From Psychrobacter sp. (GTDB taxonomy: Bacteria; Pseudomonadota; Gammaproteobacteria; Pseudomonadales; Moraxellaceae), in the NCBI GenBank assembly GCA_018260445.1, contig JAGLBE010000015.1:29648-71560 (forward strand): 41,913 nt of DNA, read 5' to 3'. How positions within the stretch are numbered: the first letter of the stretch is position 1; every line of letters begins with the position of its first letter. The position numbers and the translations under genes are program-made. The notes under the pieces are model-generated. The model was not told the origin of the DNA. It was given only the letters and a program-made list of their open reading frames with translations, and searched no databases. Below are positions 32,007 through 41,913 of this stretch, one piece after another.

Positions 32007-34772
32007 TTACTCTAATAAATTAAGTTTTTGCGCCTCAAGAACAGCCTGGGCACGCCGAGATACGCCAAGTTTATTGTAGATGGTTTTTAGGTACCATTTA
32101 ACGGTATTCACCCCTACGTTTAAATGTCTTGCCACCTCTTTATTTGACATACCCCTTGCTATCAGCTTAAGAATACGCACCTCTTTCTCTTTTAAATGCT
32201 CGGTTGTAAGGTTTGCCACTTTTGCAACCTTTTGAGTTAGGGGTGACGATAGGGCTTGGTTCGCTTGCTGTTGCTCGTACAAGGTTATCAAAGTATTAAG
32301 CCATGGCTTGAAACCTGCTATAGCACAGGTAGTGCATTCAAGTTGGCACTGCCGAGCCAATCTGTCAATCACCTTAATTACGTCATCATCTTCATCAATA
32401 AAAACTCTTATCATACCTTGCTCAAATCCTCTAACTAAGGCAGGCCATAAAATGTTTTCTGCCTCTTTTTCAAGCCCGGCTTTGTTAAACGTCTTTGCCA
32501 ACAAGGTGCGTGTCCGCATCTCATAATAGTGTCTTTGTTTAACCATATTATCTGCCAATATAGGGTTCAATATGGAAATCGCGTCATCATACTTGCCTAG
32601 TCTACATAGTAATCGAGCTGCAGTAGAGTAGCGAGTTTCATATAGCTGATCCACAATGCTTGAATCTCGATTAGGTATGATCGTTTTGTTCCACTGATGC
32701 ATAACGTGCTGAGCTGATTGAATATTGCCTTGTAATAGATAGAGTTTTATTAAATCTGCTTTAAGTAAAAACTCTAATCGAGGTAACCCTAAGGTTTGAG
32801 CCACTAGCTGACCTTTATCAAGGATAGCATAGGCTCTAGCGAAATCACCTTGTACAATAGCCAACCGACTGCCAAAACAATAGGTTGAAATATAGAAATT
32901 GGCTATGCCGCCCTCAACGCCCAATTCTAGACTGTCTGTCAATAAGGCAGCAGCATCATTGAGCTCATTGCGCTCATAGTATATTTGTCCAAGTAAGGCA
33001 CCTGCCAGATAAGCGGCATGCGAGTGCTTGCCTGCCTTATCCCACGCTTCTTTTTGTGCCTTTTTAAAGTATTTTTCTGCAGTCGTTAGCTGACATTGTT
33101 TGAGATGAGCAATACCAGCGAAGCAGTTACCATAAACAACGCTAAATGGCCCTCGTGTTTGATGATGATAACGCCCTGATTGGCTTTGCAAATTTAGAGC
33201 AGCAGCAAATTCATAGTTATGAGTTAACACATAAGTTCTGATATTATTTGCCACGACTACCACCCAAGGATTATGATTGTCCTCTTTAGCAAAATAGGTT
33301 GGCAGTATATCATCTGTCTTATCTAAACGATCAGCGTACATATGTATACAGGCCTGCAAAACTCGAGCTTCAATGCGTATATTGGCCTCATTTAGGTAGT
33401 GTTCATGCATTAATGCCCTATCGACCAAATCTAGTGCGCGCTGTGCTTCGTCGGGATGATGAGTTAGACAGTGTGCCCAGGCAATAGCGAGTTGTAATTC
33501 ACAGTGCGTTCGAATATCGGATTCTGGTAGCTTATCTATTAAACGTAATAATGTACCCATAAAACTGTGTTCCACTAGCCACATAGCGTCTTTTTCTACA
33601 AAATTAATAGCAAGCGACATCTCTTTAGCAGCAATAGCATGATGTACCGCTTCATCGGTTTGATCATGATCGGCAAACCATTGCGCCGCTGATAAATGTA
33701 TTTTTTTTATTTCATCCGGCATTTGTTGTTCGAGGTGACGTTGTAAAAACTCAGCAAACAAATGATGGTATTGAAACCAGCATTGTTCTTGATCCAAAGG
33801 TTTAAGAAACATGCCCTTTTTATATAAGGACTCTAATAAAATTTGGCTATCCAATCTTTGAGTTACTGTGTTGCACAAATCTTTATTAAAGCGCTCAAGA
33901 ATAGAGGTCTGCAATAAAAATTCTAAAGTATCCGCAGGCAAGCTATTAAGGACATTCTCGGCAAAATACTCGTTTATAGAATGAATATTGTCAATATCAT
34001 CAAAAAGGTTGAACAAATCACTTTTACTTTTTTGCTCTTTTAGTAACAATGAAATTAACTGTAAAGAGGCAATCCAGCCCTCAGTTTTTAACCATAATGT
34101 ATGAATTTCTTTGGTTTTGAGGGCTACTTGATTACTACTATTTAAGAACTGGCAGGTTTCAAACTCATCAAAACGCAGATCACTGCTGTCAATAATACAT
34201 AATTGCTGCTTGACCCGTAACGTATGTATGGGCAGAGGCGGCTCAGTACGACTACAGATAATAAGATGAAAATGATTAGGGGCACTTTGAATAATAAAGT
34301 TTAGAGCGTCATGGGTAGCTTGATTTGTGATAAAGTGCCAATCATCTAAAAATAGATACATTGGCCTATTAAATAGTTCTAGCTGGTTGACTAAATCTGT
34401 CAAGATTAACTTAACAGCCCGATTGGAATGACTTTCAGCTAAAGCAGTAGTATTGACAGTAATACTGTCGTCCACACTATGAAGAGCGGCGATAATGTAA
34501 TTAATACATCGGGTAACATCATTATCTTGGGCATCTAAACTCAACCAAGCAACCCGATGGTTTTGAGTGATTAGAAAATCTCGCCATTGCATCGATAAGC
34601 TTGTCTTGCCAAAACCTGCAGGAGCCTGAATCAGCATAACTCGATGATCAATACTATCTATCAATTTATCGATTAAACGTGAACGTAATACTAACCGGAT
34701 GTGATCGGTTGGTGCGTTTAGTTTGGTAAGAATAAGTGGTAGGCGTAGGTGTTCTAACTGTTGGTTATTCAT
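32007..34772 (-). CDS. MalT/AcoK-type ATP-dependent LuxR-family transcriptional regulator
   Basis: A 921-residue STAND-class regulator. Residues 12-60 contain the entry motif TKLNAPTDHIRLVLRSRL and the P-loop APAGFGKTS (50-58). Walker B is YLFLDDWHFI and the following sensor is LIICSRTEP. A winged-helix region and a long TPR-like helical sensor domain follow (AQRALDLVDRAL, AAALLTDSLELG, ARAYAILDKGQ). The C-terminal LuxR helix-turn-helix is KEKEVRILKLIARGMSNKEVARHLNVGVNTVKWYLKTIYNKLGV, at about 855-905. It is convergent with the carboxylase operon (78 bp between stops), so it is a likely inducer-dependent activator of that operon. Ligand unknown. Confidence 0.9.
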   Translation of the reverse strand: MNNQQLEHLRLPLILTKLNAPTDHIRLVLRSRLIDKLIDSIDHRVMLIQAPAGFGKTSLSMQWRDFLITQNHRVAWLSLDAQDNDVTRCINYIIAALHSVDDSITVNTTALAESHSNRAVKLILTDLVNQLELFNRPMYLFLDDWHFITNQATHDALNFIIQSAPNHFHLIICSRTEPPLPIHTLRVKQQLCIIDSSDLRFDEFETCQFLNSSNQVALKTKEIHTLWLKTEGWIASLQLISLLLKEQKSKSDLFNLFDDIDNIHSINEYFAENVLNSLPADTLEFLLQTSILERFNKDLCNTVTQRLDSQILLESLYKKGMFLKPLDQEQCWFQYHHLFAEFLQRHLEQQMPDEIKKIHLSAAQWFADHDQTDEAVHHAIAAKEMSLAINFVEKDAMWLVEHSFMGTLLRLIDKLPESDIRTHCELQLAIAWAHCLTHHPDEAQRALDLVDRALMHEHYLNEANIRIEARVLQACIHMYADRLDKTDDILPTYFAKEDNHNPWVVVVANNIRTYVLTHNYEFAAALNLQSQSGRYHHQTRGPFSVVYGNCFAGIAHLKQCQLTTAEKYFKKAQKEAWDKAGKHSHAAYLAGALLGQIYYERNELNDAAALLTDSLELGVEGGIANFYISTYCFGSRLAIVQGDFARAYAILDKGQLVAQTLGLPRLEFLLKADLIKLYLLQGNIQSAQHVMHQWNKTIIPNRDSSIVDQLYETRYSTAARLLCRLGKYDDAISILNPILADNMVKQRHYYEMRTRTLLAKTFNKAGLEKEAENILWPALVRGFEQGMIRVFIDEDDDVIKVIDRLARQCQLECTTCAIAGFKPWLNTLITLYEQQQANQALSSPLTQKVAKVANLTTEHLKEKEVRILKLIARGMSNKEVARHLNVGVNTVKWYLKTIYNKLGVSRRAQAVLEAQKLNLLE

Positions 34773-34993
34773 CCTGCATCCTTAGATTAACCTATATACA
34801 TTCCTTGTGAGTTATATTCTACTGTAATTAGCCTACTGAAGTAATGACCATGCAATGACCAAAATTATCTCATATACAACGATGCGGATTGAGCATAAGC
34901 AACTTAGGCACTATTCACGGTTATTTCAAGTATAAGTTAGTTAAACTATATTGCAGTAAGAACCTAATAAATACAAGTGAGTGTATGTCTGTT
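34773..34993. promoter_or_regulatory. Promoter region of the MalT-like regulator
   Basis: About 220 bp between the regulator start and the IS3 remnant. An AATGACCATGCAATGACC direct repeat lies at about 34844-34861. No ACTACC motif is present here, so autoregulation through that motif is not suggested. Confidence 0.45.
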
Positions 34994-35711
34994 TCACTTG
35001 TGGTCTATGCTGTAAATCCCGTACCCATGGACTTGGGATATTCGTTTGGCAACCTGACGACAATAATCAAACCCAACCTGCCTTGGCGACTTCATGTCTA
35101 AACCCTTTTGAATCCTAGTCTTGTTGTACTCAAGCTCGATATATTTCACAATATCAGTAATGGCTTCAAATCGTGTTTCATATCATAGTGAGATACCAGC
35201 TCATTCTTAAAATGCCCTAGAAACTTTTTATAGTGGCGTTATCATATGATCGAAGATTAGTAAGTGTCTAGGTGACACTTACTTGAGTGCAAGACGTAGG
35301 GCTATGCTCGTAGTGATTACCCAAGCACTCATTGAGTCATTAAAAATGCGCTGTACGATGATATTGCGCTAGTCATCACTGCATACTGACTGCCTCTATC
35401 CAAATGCACAATCAGGCTTGAGCTGGGGGCGTTTATTCTCGCTCGCTATGTTCAATGCTTTGAATATCAAGTCAGCAGTCATACGCTTGTTTAGGGCATA
35501 GCCGACCACCTCTTTGATATACAGGTCTTTTATCCCAGCGAGAGACAGGCAGCCCTTGGCAGTCCAGATATAGATGATATCACTAACCTATACAGCATTA
35601 AGGCAGTCCAAGTTACCTCGCTGCGGCACTGACATTACCTCCGTAACTCGCTATGTCATTAACCGCTTCTGCTTTAAATGTTGCGCTTTAACTCTTGAGT
35701 GTCTTCTTTAT
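34994..35711 (-). pseudogene. Decayed IS3-family insertion sequence (orfA and orfB fragments)
   Basis: On the - strand, translation in shifting frames gives typical IS3-family transposase pieces. First is an OrfA N-terminus (SATFKAEAVNDIASYGGNVSAAAR, stop, LGLP). Then come an OrfB catalytic-core piece (VSDIIYIWTAKGCLSLAGIKDLYIKEVVGYALNKRMTADLIFKAL), a frameshift into IVHLDRGSQYA, and a C-terminal piece (AITDIVKYIELEYNKTRIQKGLDMKSPRQVGF) ending at a stop at 34994. The end of orfA and start of orfB are deleted. AAGGAG stands eight bases before an ATA at 35711-35709 where the orfA ATG should be, so even the start codon is lost. No terminal inverted repeats could be assigned. The right end lies within 80 bp of the first CRISPR repeat. 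Confidence 0.88.
35259..35283. repeat. 10-bp inverted repeat inside the IS3 remnant
   Basis: AGTAAGTGTC-TAGGT-GACACTTACT is a perfect 10-bp inverted repeat with a 5-nt loop. It sits where the orfB frame is interrupted, between the catalytic core and the C-terminal piece, and is not explained by the transposase coding sequence. It may be a scar of a second small element. Confidence 0.6.
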
Positions 35712-35790
35712 GATAAACTCCTTATTGAGTCCTTAGTTTACCAACATTACTTCTAAAGTTTCTTTAGCATACATTATTTATTGAATTGCG

Positions 35791-38700
35791 ATTTCAATCC
35801 ACGCACCCGTGATGGGTGCGACTATTCAGGGTAAACTGACCCACTAGCTAAGTTAACGTTTCAATCCACGCACCCGTGATGGGTGCGACTTCTCTATTAA
35901 CTCATCATCAGTTATACACAATGTTTCAATCCACGCACCCGTGATGGGTGCGACTGTCACCGCAATATTTTGATTAAGCAAGCATCTGTTTCAATCCACG
36001 CACCCGTGATGGGTGCGACTTGGGCTGCCAATGCTGATAAAGTAATTTGCATTGTTTCAATCCACGCACCCGTGATGGGTGCGACTAACTATCAATAACA
36101 TCAATTTTGACATCAATTTTGTTTCAATCCACGCACCCGTGATGGGTGCGACGGATTTAAAAGAGTCATACGATAATGATCTTGGTGTTTCAATCCACGC
36201 ACCCGTGATGGGTGCGACATCAGCATTTTGACAGTTGAGGACTATATCAATGTTTCAATCCACGCACCCGTGATGGGTGCGACGCGATATCCGGATTTTC
36301 ACTCGGTTTCTTTTGTTTCAATCCACGCACCCGTGATGGGTGCGACTACTTTTCAAGCGTTTCTATTAGTTTGTCATAGTGTTTCAATCCACGCACCCGT
36401 GATGGGTGCGACAGCCCAAAATAATTTTGCAATAACGCCAGTTCCGGTTTCAATCCACGCACCCGTGATGGGTGCGACCTTAGAACCGCATTACAGCGGC
36501 GCTACGGACGCAGTTTCAATCCACGCACCCGTGATGGGTGCGACTTTTAAAAACGCCTCCTTCTGGTCGCGAGTCTGGTTTCAATCCACGCACCCGTGAT
36601 GGGTGCGACGGTGCCCGCAAAGCCCATCTCATACAATACCGGGTTTCAATCCACGCACCCGTGATGGGTGCGACTGCCGGCTATTACTGCAAGCGAGCTA
36701 CAAGCGGTTTCAATCCACGCACCCGTGATGGGTGCGACTGCTAAAAGCCGTCACAATGGGCCGGTAACTACGTTTCAATCCACGCACCCGTGATGGGTGC
36801 GACCGCTGGCTGGCCGTATGATGCGTCTTGTGGCCAAGTTTCAATCCACGCACCCGTGATGGGTGCGACGCCCATCTTTTAATTATTACCTGTTTTTATA
36901 AAAGTTTCAATCCACGCACCCGTGATGGGTGCGACCAAACCAAAACACGTTTTAATGAATTATTATATAGTTTCAATCCACGCACCCGTGATGGGTGCGA
37001 CAGAGGGTTTGGAGAGGATGCGGCGCGTAACCTAGTTTCAATCCACGCACCCGTGATGGGTGCGACCAAGATAATACCCATTACTATTTAACTAATGGTG
37101 TTTCAATCCACGCACCCGTGATGGGTGCGACATGGTCTAGCTACTGCTAGTAGTAGCGATACAGTTTCAATCCACGCACCCGTGATGGGTGCGACTCAAC
37201 CAAATTTGGGGAGGCGGTCACCATTCAGTTTCAATCCACGCACCCGTGATGGGTGCGACGTACTCAAAAACCAACACGTATTTTATGCACGCGTGTTTCA
37301 ATCCACGCACCCGTGATGGGTGCGACGCAATCAGTGATATAGAGTTTTGTGTCAACAAAGTTTCAATCCACGTACCCGTGATGGGTGCGACCACCGGGGG
37401 ATTCTTTATTAAAATATACTCTCGGTTTCAATCCACGCACCCGTGATGGGTGCGACATAAGCTTCCTCGATTGTAAGTCTAACACCAGTTGTTTCAATCC
37501 ACGCACCCGTGATGGGTGCGACCTCGGTCAGGCTTAAATCTATCTTGGCGCCGGCCATGTTTCAATCCACGCACCCGTGATGGGTGCGACGAATACCCAC
37601 TTTTTACCATATAACTCGGTCAATGTTTCAATCCACGCACCCGTGATGGGTGCGACTTATACAAAGACATGGCACTCAGCATCATAAGCCGTTTCAATCC
37701 ACGCACCCGTGATGGGTGCGACACTAATAACAATAACAATTGATGATGCGTTTTTTGTTTCAATCCACGCACTCGTGATGGGTGCGACCCATGACAATTC
37801 GACTTGATAATCTAATTATGAGTTTCAATCCACGCACCCGTGATGGGTGCGACGCGCTTATACAAGCAACCCTGCTATGGCAGCAGGTTTCAATCCACGC
37901 ACCCGTGATGGGTGCGACTTGCCCGTCACTGCGACTTCAACCCAGCTTGGATGTTTCAATCCACGCACCCGTGATGGGTGCGACAAAACATGGCGTGGCT
38001 TTGAAGACAGAATTAAAGTTTCAATCCACGCACCCGTGATGGGTGCGACAAGCGACTGGGATTGGGAGTTGTCCGGCGGCCAGTTTCAATCCACGCACCC
38101 GTGATGGGTGCGACGAAGCATAAGCAACTAAGTTCTTAATATTGTTAGTTTCAATCCACGCACCCGTGATGGGTGCGACAAAATATGCGCGACGCTGGTA
38201 TCACCGTGCACGTTTCAATCCACGCACCCGTGATGGGTGCGACCACCAGCCGACGAGCTAGGCCGTAAAGTTATTGTTTCAATCCACGCACCCGTGATGG
38301 GTGCGACAGTGAAACGTTTAAGAAAGGTGGTTACAATGGGTGTTTCAATCCACGCACCCGTGATGGGTGCGACACACCTATCATCTTGGGGCTGCATCAC
38401 GAGCGTGTTTCAATCCACGCACCCGTGATGGGTGCGACTCAACCAAATTTGGGGAGGCGGTCACCATTCAGTTTCAATCCACGCACCCGTGATGGGTGCG
38501 ACAATAGCGGCCAGCACTCAAGATTAGGTTATGTGAGTTTCAATCCACGCACCCGTGATGGGTGCGACATGGCGTTTGACGAGGCGGTTAAGGCAACGGC
38601 TGTTTCAATCCACGCACCCGTGATGGGTGAGACACGCTGCTGTCTGGTTAATTCCGGCCAATCGTATGTTTCAATCCACGCACCCGTGATGGGTGCGACC

Positions 38701-41700
38701 TCTATTATCATCATGGTCACAAGAAGCCGATGTTTCAATCCACGCACCCGTGATGGGTGCGACGGCGTCATAATCTTGACTTGGCAGCAGATGCGGTTTC
38801 AATCCACGCACCCGTGATGGGTGCGACTTCAAACCCTAGCCGCAATCTATCAAAGTATCGTTTCAATCCACGCACCCGTGATGGGTGCGACGGCGCAGCT
38901 ATTGAGACTATGAAACAAGGCAAGTTTCAATCCACGCACCCGTGATGGGTGCGACAGCGATTGAATATCATTGGGGGGCTACACGAATGGTTTCAATCCA
39001 CGCACCCGTGATGGGTGCGACGGTTTTCAATGCGTTTGACCCGTATTTCCTGATTGTTTCAATCCACGCACCCGTGATGGGTGCGACCGCTAAACGTCAT
39101 CAATCAGGTAAATCAGATGCAGTTTCAATCCACGCACCCGTGATGGGTGCGACATAATTATTGCTGAATTTTGCCGGCGCGCCATAGTTTCAATCCACGC
39201 ACCCGTGATGGGTGCGACTGGCGCTAAAGTAGACATTGCGCGGTAAGTCACGTTTCAATCCACGCACCCGTGATGGGTGCGACTGCTATGTCGATATGGT
39301 TTGTCCAAGTTTACGGTTTCAATCCACGCACCCGTGATGGGTGCGACACTCAAACTCGTGACAATACGAAAATCATTTTTGTTTCAATCCACGCACCCGT
39401 GATGGGTGCGACCGCTTTAAACATTGTCAGTGATTTGTCTAATAGTGTTTCAATCCACGCACCCGTGATGGGTGCGACTTTCACCAAAGCCAAATTCAAC
39501 TTTCTTAAAAAGTTTCAATCCACGCACCCGTGATGGGTGCGAATTTTAATCAAAATATGCTAGATCAAAATAATCATGTTTCAATCCACGCACCCGTGAT
39601 GGGTGCGACTGTTGAAAGTGATCCAGAATTAACTGCATTACATGTTTCAATCCACGCACCCGTGATGGGTGCGACCTGCTGATTTTTCTATTGTTGAAAG
39701 TGATCCAGTTTCAATCCACGCACCCGTGATGGGTGCGACGACCAACATAGCGTTTATAAGCTTTATAAGCCAGATGTTTCAATCCACGCACCCGTGATGT
39801 GTGCGACTTAATTAACTCCTACGTAAGTAATATGCTTAAAGTTTCAATCCATGCACCCGTGATGGGTGCGACGCTCCCATCTAAAGATTTCCAATTCCAC
39901 CAGTGGTTTCAATCCACGCACCCGTGATGGGTGCGACTCATTTATATCGTCAACATCGTTTATCTGATAAATAGTTTCAATCCACGCACCCGTGATGGGT
40001 GCGACCAACCAGTGCCTTACCTATCTTAAAACCGACAATAGTTTCAATCCACGCACCCGTGATGGGTGCGACATCAACCAACTCAGGTATCTTTGTTGAT
40101 AAATCGGTTTCAATCCACGCACCCGTAATGGGTGCGACGGCGTCAGTAATCATAGGTTTAGCGATGCACTCGGTTTCAATCCACGCACCCGTGATGGGTG
40201 CGACTAAAGCTCGACCTTCAGGTGAGGCGGGATAGTAGTTTCAATCCACGCACCCGTGATGGGTGCGACACAGATAACGGCAGCCCACAAGCCACACGGG
40301 GGTTTCAATCCACGCACCCGTGAAGGGTGCGACCTAAAAGAATTTATGGAGTATTGTAATGGGTTGTTTCAATCCACGCACCCGTGATGGGTGCGACCTT
40401 CCTGACCAAATGCGATGTAGAGTATGCAAGCGTTTCAATCCACGCACCCGTGATGGGTGCGACTCTACACCGTCATTCACTAACAAGTCGTCAGTATTGT
40501 TTCAATCCACGCACCCGTGATGGGTGCGACCGACCGTGCGCGTCACCCTAGGCAAAGGCCGTGCGTTTCAATCCACGCACCCGTGATGGGTGCGACATAT
40601 TGCAAAATATCGGCTTCAATCGCCCAGTGTTTCAATCCACGCACCCGTGATGGGTGCGACTGTTAATCTTATAGCGCCTTTCGCCTGCACCATTGTTTCA
40701 ATCCACGCACCCGTGATGGGTGCGACATCATCTATTTGTTCACATATTAATGCAGTCTGAGTTTCAATCCACGCACCCGTGATGGGTGCGACTTAGTATC
40801 ACCTGTCTCTTGGTTTGTAACTGTGTTTCAATCCACGCACCCGTGATGGGTGCGACAAAGTATAAACCTAGTATTGTTCGTAGCAATAAGTTTCAATCCA
40901 CGCACCTGTGATGGGTGCGACCTGACTATTAGTTAGATTCAGATTCAGATTCAGTTTCAATCCACGCACCCGTGATGGGTGCGACGAAGTAAACCCATTT
41001 GTCATAACGTACCTTATGCGTTTCAATCCACGCACCCGTGATGGGTGCGACAAGTTTGATATGCCAGCGGCTGATTTAAAAGCAGGTTTCAATCCACGCA
41101 CCCGTGATGGGTGCGACCAAGAAACTTTAGGTAATGAAGTTGTATTGTTAGTTTCAATCCACGCACCCGTGATGGGTGCGACCAAATAGCGAATATGACG
41201 CAACGGTTGCAAGTGTTTCAATCCACGCACCCGTGATGGGTGCGACCTCAATACACTCTGCAACCGCCCCTTGTTCCAAGTTTCAATCCACGCACCCGTG
41301 ATGGGTGCGACCATGCGGCGCTGGCAACGGCGCCGCTATCAGGGTTTCAATCCACGCACCCGTGATGGGTGCGACGATGGTGGGTTTTTATGTGAACAGG
41401 TTTCATGTGTTTCAATCCACGCACCCGTGATGGGTGCGACTCATGTTTGTTCAAAACAGGGGCTCAAATTTTAGTTTCAATCCACGCACCCGTGATGGGT
41501 GCGACGAGTATTTTGGAGGCGCTAAAGCCGCTACTTATTGTTTCAATCCACGCACCCGTGATGGGTGCGACTGAGTACGACAAAATTGTAGATGTTATTG
41601 AAGCAGTTTCAATCCACGCACCCGTGATGGGTGCGACACTAATGCATTGCAGCGCTCAACGTATCCGCTTGGTTTCAATCCACGCACCCGTGATGGGTGC

Positions 41701-41913
41701 GACTATGACTAACTTAACTTTTCTTGAAGCTTGTAAGTTTCAATCCACGCACCCGTGATGGGTGCGACTGCCAAGCATCGCATATCCCACCAACCGGCGT
41801 AAGTTTCAATCCACGCACCCGTGATGGGTGCGACCGGCTCAAGCCATAGTGCACGGGTTAGCGCGTGGGTTTCAATCCACGCACCCGTGATGGGTGCGAC
41901 GCTCAAGCCATAG
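35791..41913 (-). CRISPR. Type I-C-like CRISPR array, 94 repeats in the window, continuing past the right edge
   Basis: A 32-bp repeat recurs every 64-68 bp. On the + strand it begins GTTTCAATCC, has a 7-bp stem CGCACCC-GTGAT-GGGTGCG and ends with AC. I count 94 repeats (first 35791-35822, last 41869-41900), 93 complete spacers of 31-36 bp, mostly 32-34, and a partial 94th. The reverse complement starts GTCGC and ends GTGGATTGAAAC, the usual type I-C repeat, whose ATTGAAAC end becomes the crRNA 5' handle. The array is therefore transcribed on the - strand, with the leader right of the window. The leftmost repeat has a changed terminal base and the last 15 repeats are all perfect, consistent with old left and new right ends. 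Single-base variants start at 37360, 37757, 38602, 39512, 39776, 39841, 40107, 40302 and 40890. No cas gene lies in the window. Confidence 0.98.

Noticed and set aside
32250-33490. + strand open frames opposite the MalT-like regulator
   Set aside because: Shadows of a strongly supported 921-codon gene.
35574-35756. A 60-codon + strand open frame just left of the array
   Set aside because: It is antisense to the decayed IS3 orfA and has no resemblance to a Cas protein.
36228-41906. Many open frames on both strands with repeated VSIHAPVMGAT, FNPRTRDGCD or VAPITGAWIET peptides
   Set aside because: They are translations of the CRISPR repeat, which has no stop in several frames.
35791-41913. Transcription of the array on the + strand with a leader at the left
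   Set aside because: Repeat polarity (ATTGAAAC end), the altered terminal repeat at the left, perfect repeats at the right and the TTC PAM inferred from overlapping spacers all point to the - strand.

Overview
This window looks like a chromosomal segment from a gamma-proteobacterium of the family Moraxellaceae, most likely Psychrobacter or a close relative. The grounds are the lpxK-kdsB-holB-pilZ order, the thiolase/FabG/MaoC group, and many housekeeping proteins carrying low-complexity Asn/His/Ser/Lys/Asp insertions. The assignment is inference from gene content, not from a database search.

Layout. (1) 1-3351: end of lpxK, kdsB, holB and pilZ on the + strand, closed by a bidirectional terminator. 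(2) 3468-8968: a lipid-metabolism group: a FadI-like thiolase with a 270-residue low-complexity N-terminal extension (- strand), a FabG4-type reductase preceded by twelve 8-bp tandem repeats, and a MaoC-type hydratase. (3) 9047-11805: a DUF442 phosphatase-like protein, a beta-lactamase-fold serine hydrolase and DgkA. (4) 12063-22706: a copper/metal-response block. It holds a DUF347 membrane protein, a first two-component system, a - strand series running from a Met-rich periplasmic protein through cytochrome c (broken by a stop codon), CopA, CopB and cytochrome b561, and a divergent CopRS-type two-component system. A perfect CusR-like palindrome lies in the divergent promoter region.

(5) At 23350-23396 sits the 3' fragment of a tRNA-Asp gene with its terminator. 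It is the expected footprint of a tRNA-integrating element, and the geometry says the acquired DNA lies to the right. (6) 24028-31928: a five-gene operon for an ATP-dependent ketone carboxylase of the acetone/acetophenone carboxylase family. It has two HyuA-like subunits, one HyuB-like subunit, a small zinc-type gamma subunit and an unrecognised fifth protein. A 921-residue MalT/LuxR-type regulator is convergent with it, and a cluster of four ACTACC motifs upstream of the operon is a candidate operator. (7) 34994-35711: a decayed IS3-family element. (8) 35791 to the right edge: a very large type I-C-like CRISPR array, 94 repeats by my count, continuing past the window.

The array reads on the - strand, so its leader and any cas genes should lie beyond the right edge; no cas gene is present here. 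One neighbouring spacer pair overlaps by 16 nt. The pair reconstructs 50 bp of a target, which reads as an open frame and shows a TTC motif exactly where a type I-C PAM should be. The most novel-looking items are the five-gene carboxylase operon with its unusual regulator, and this internally readable PAM.
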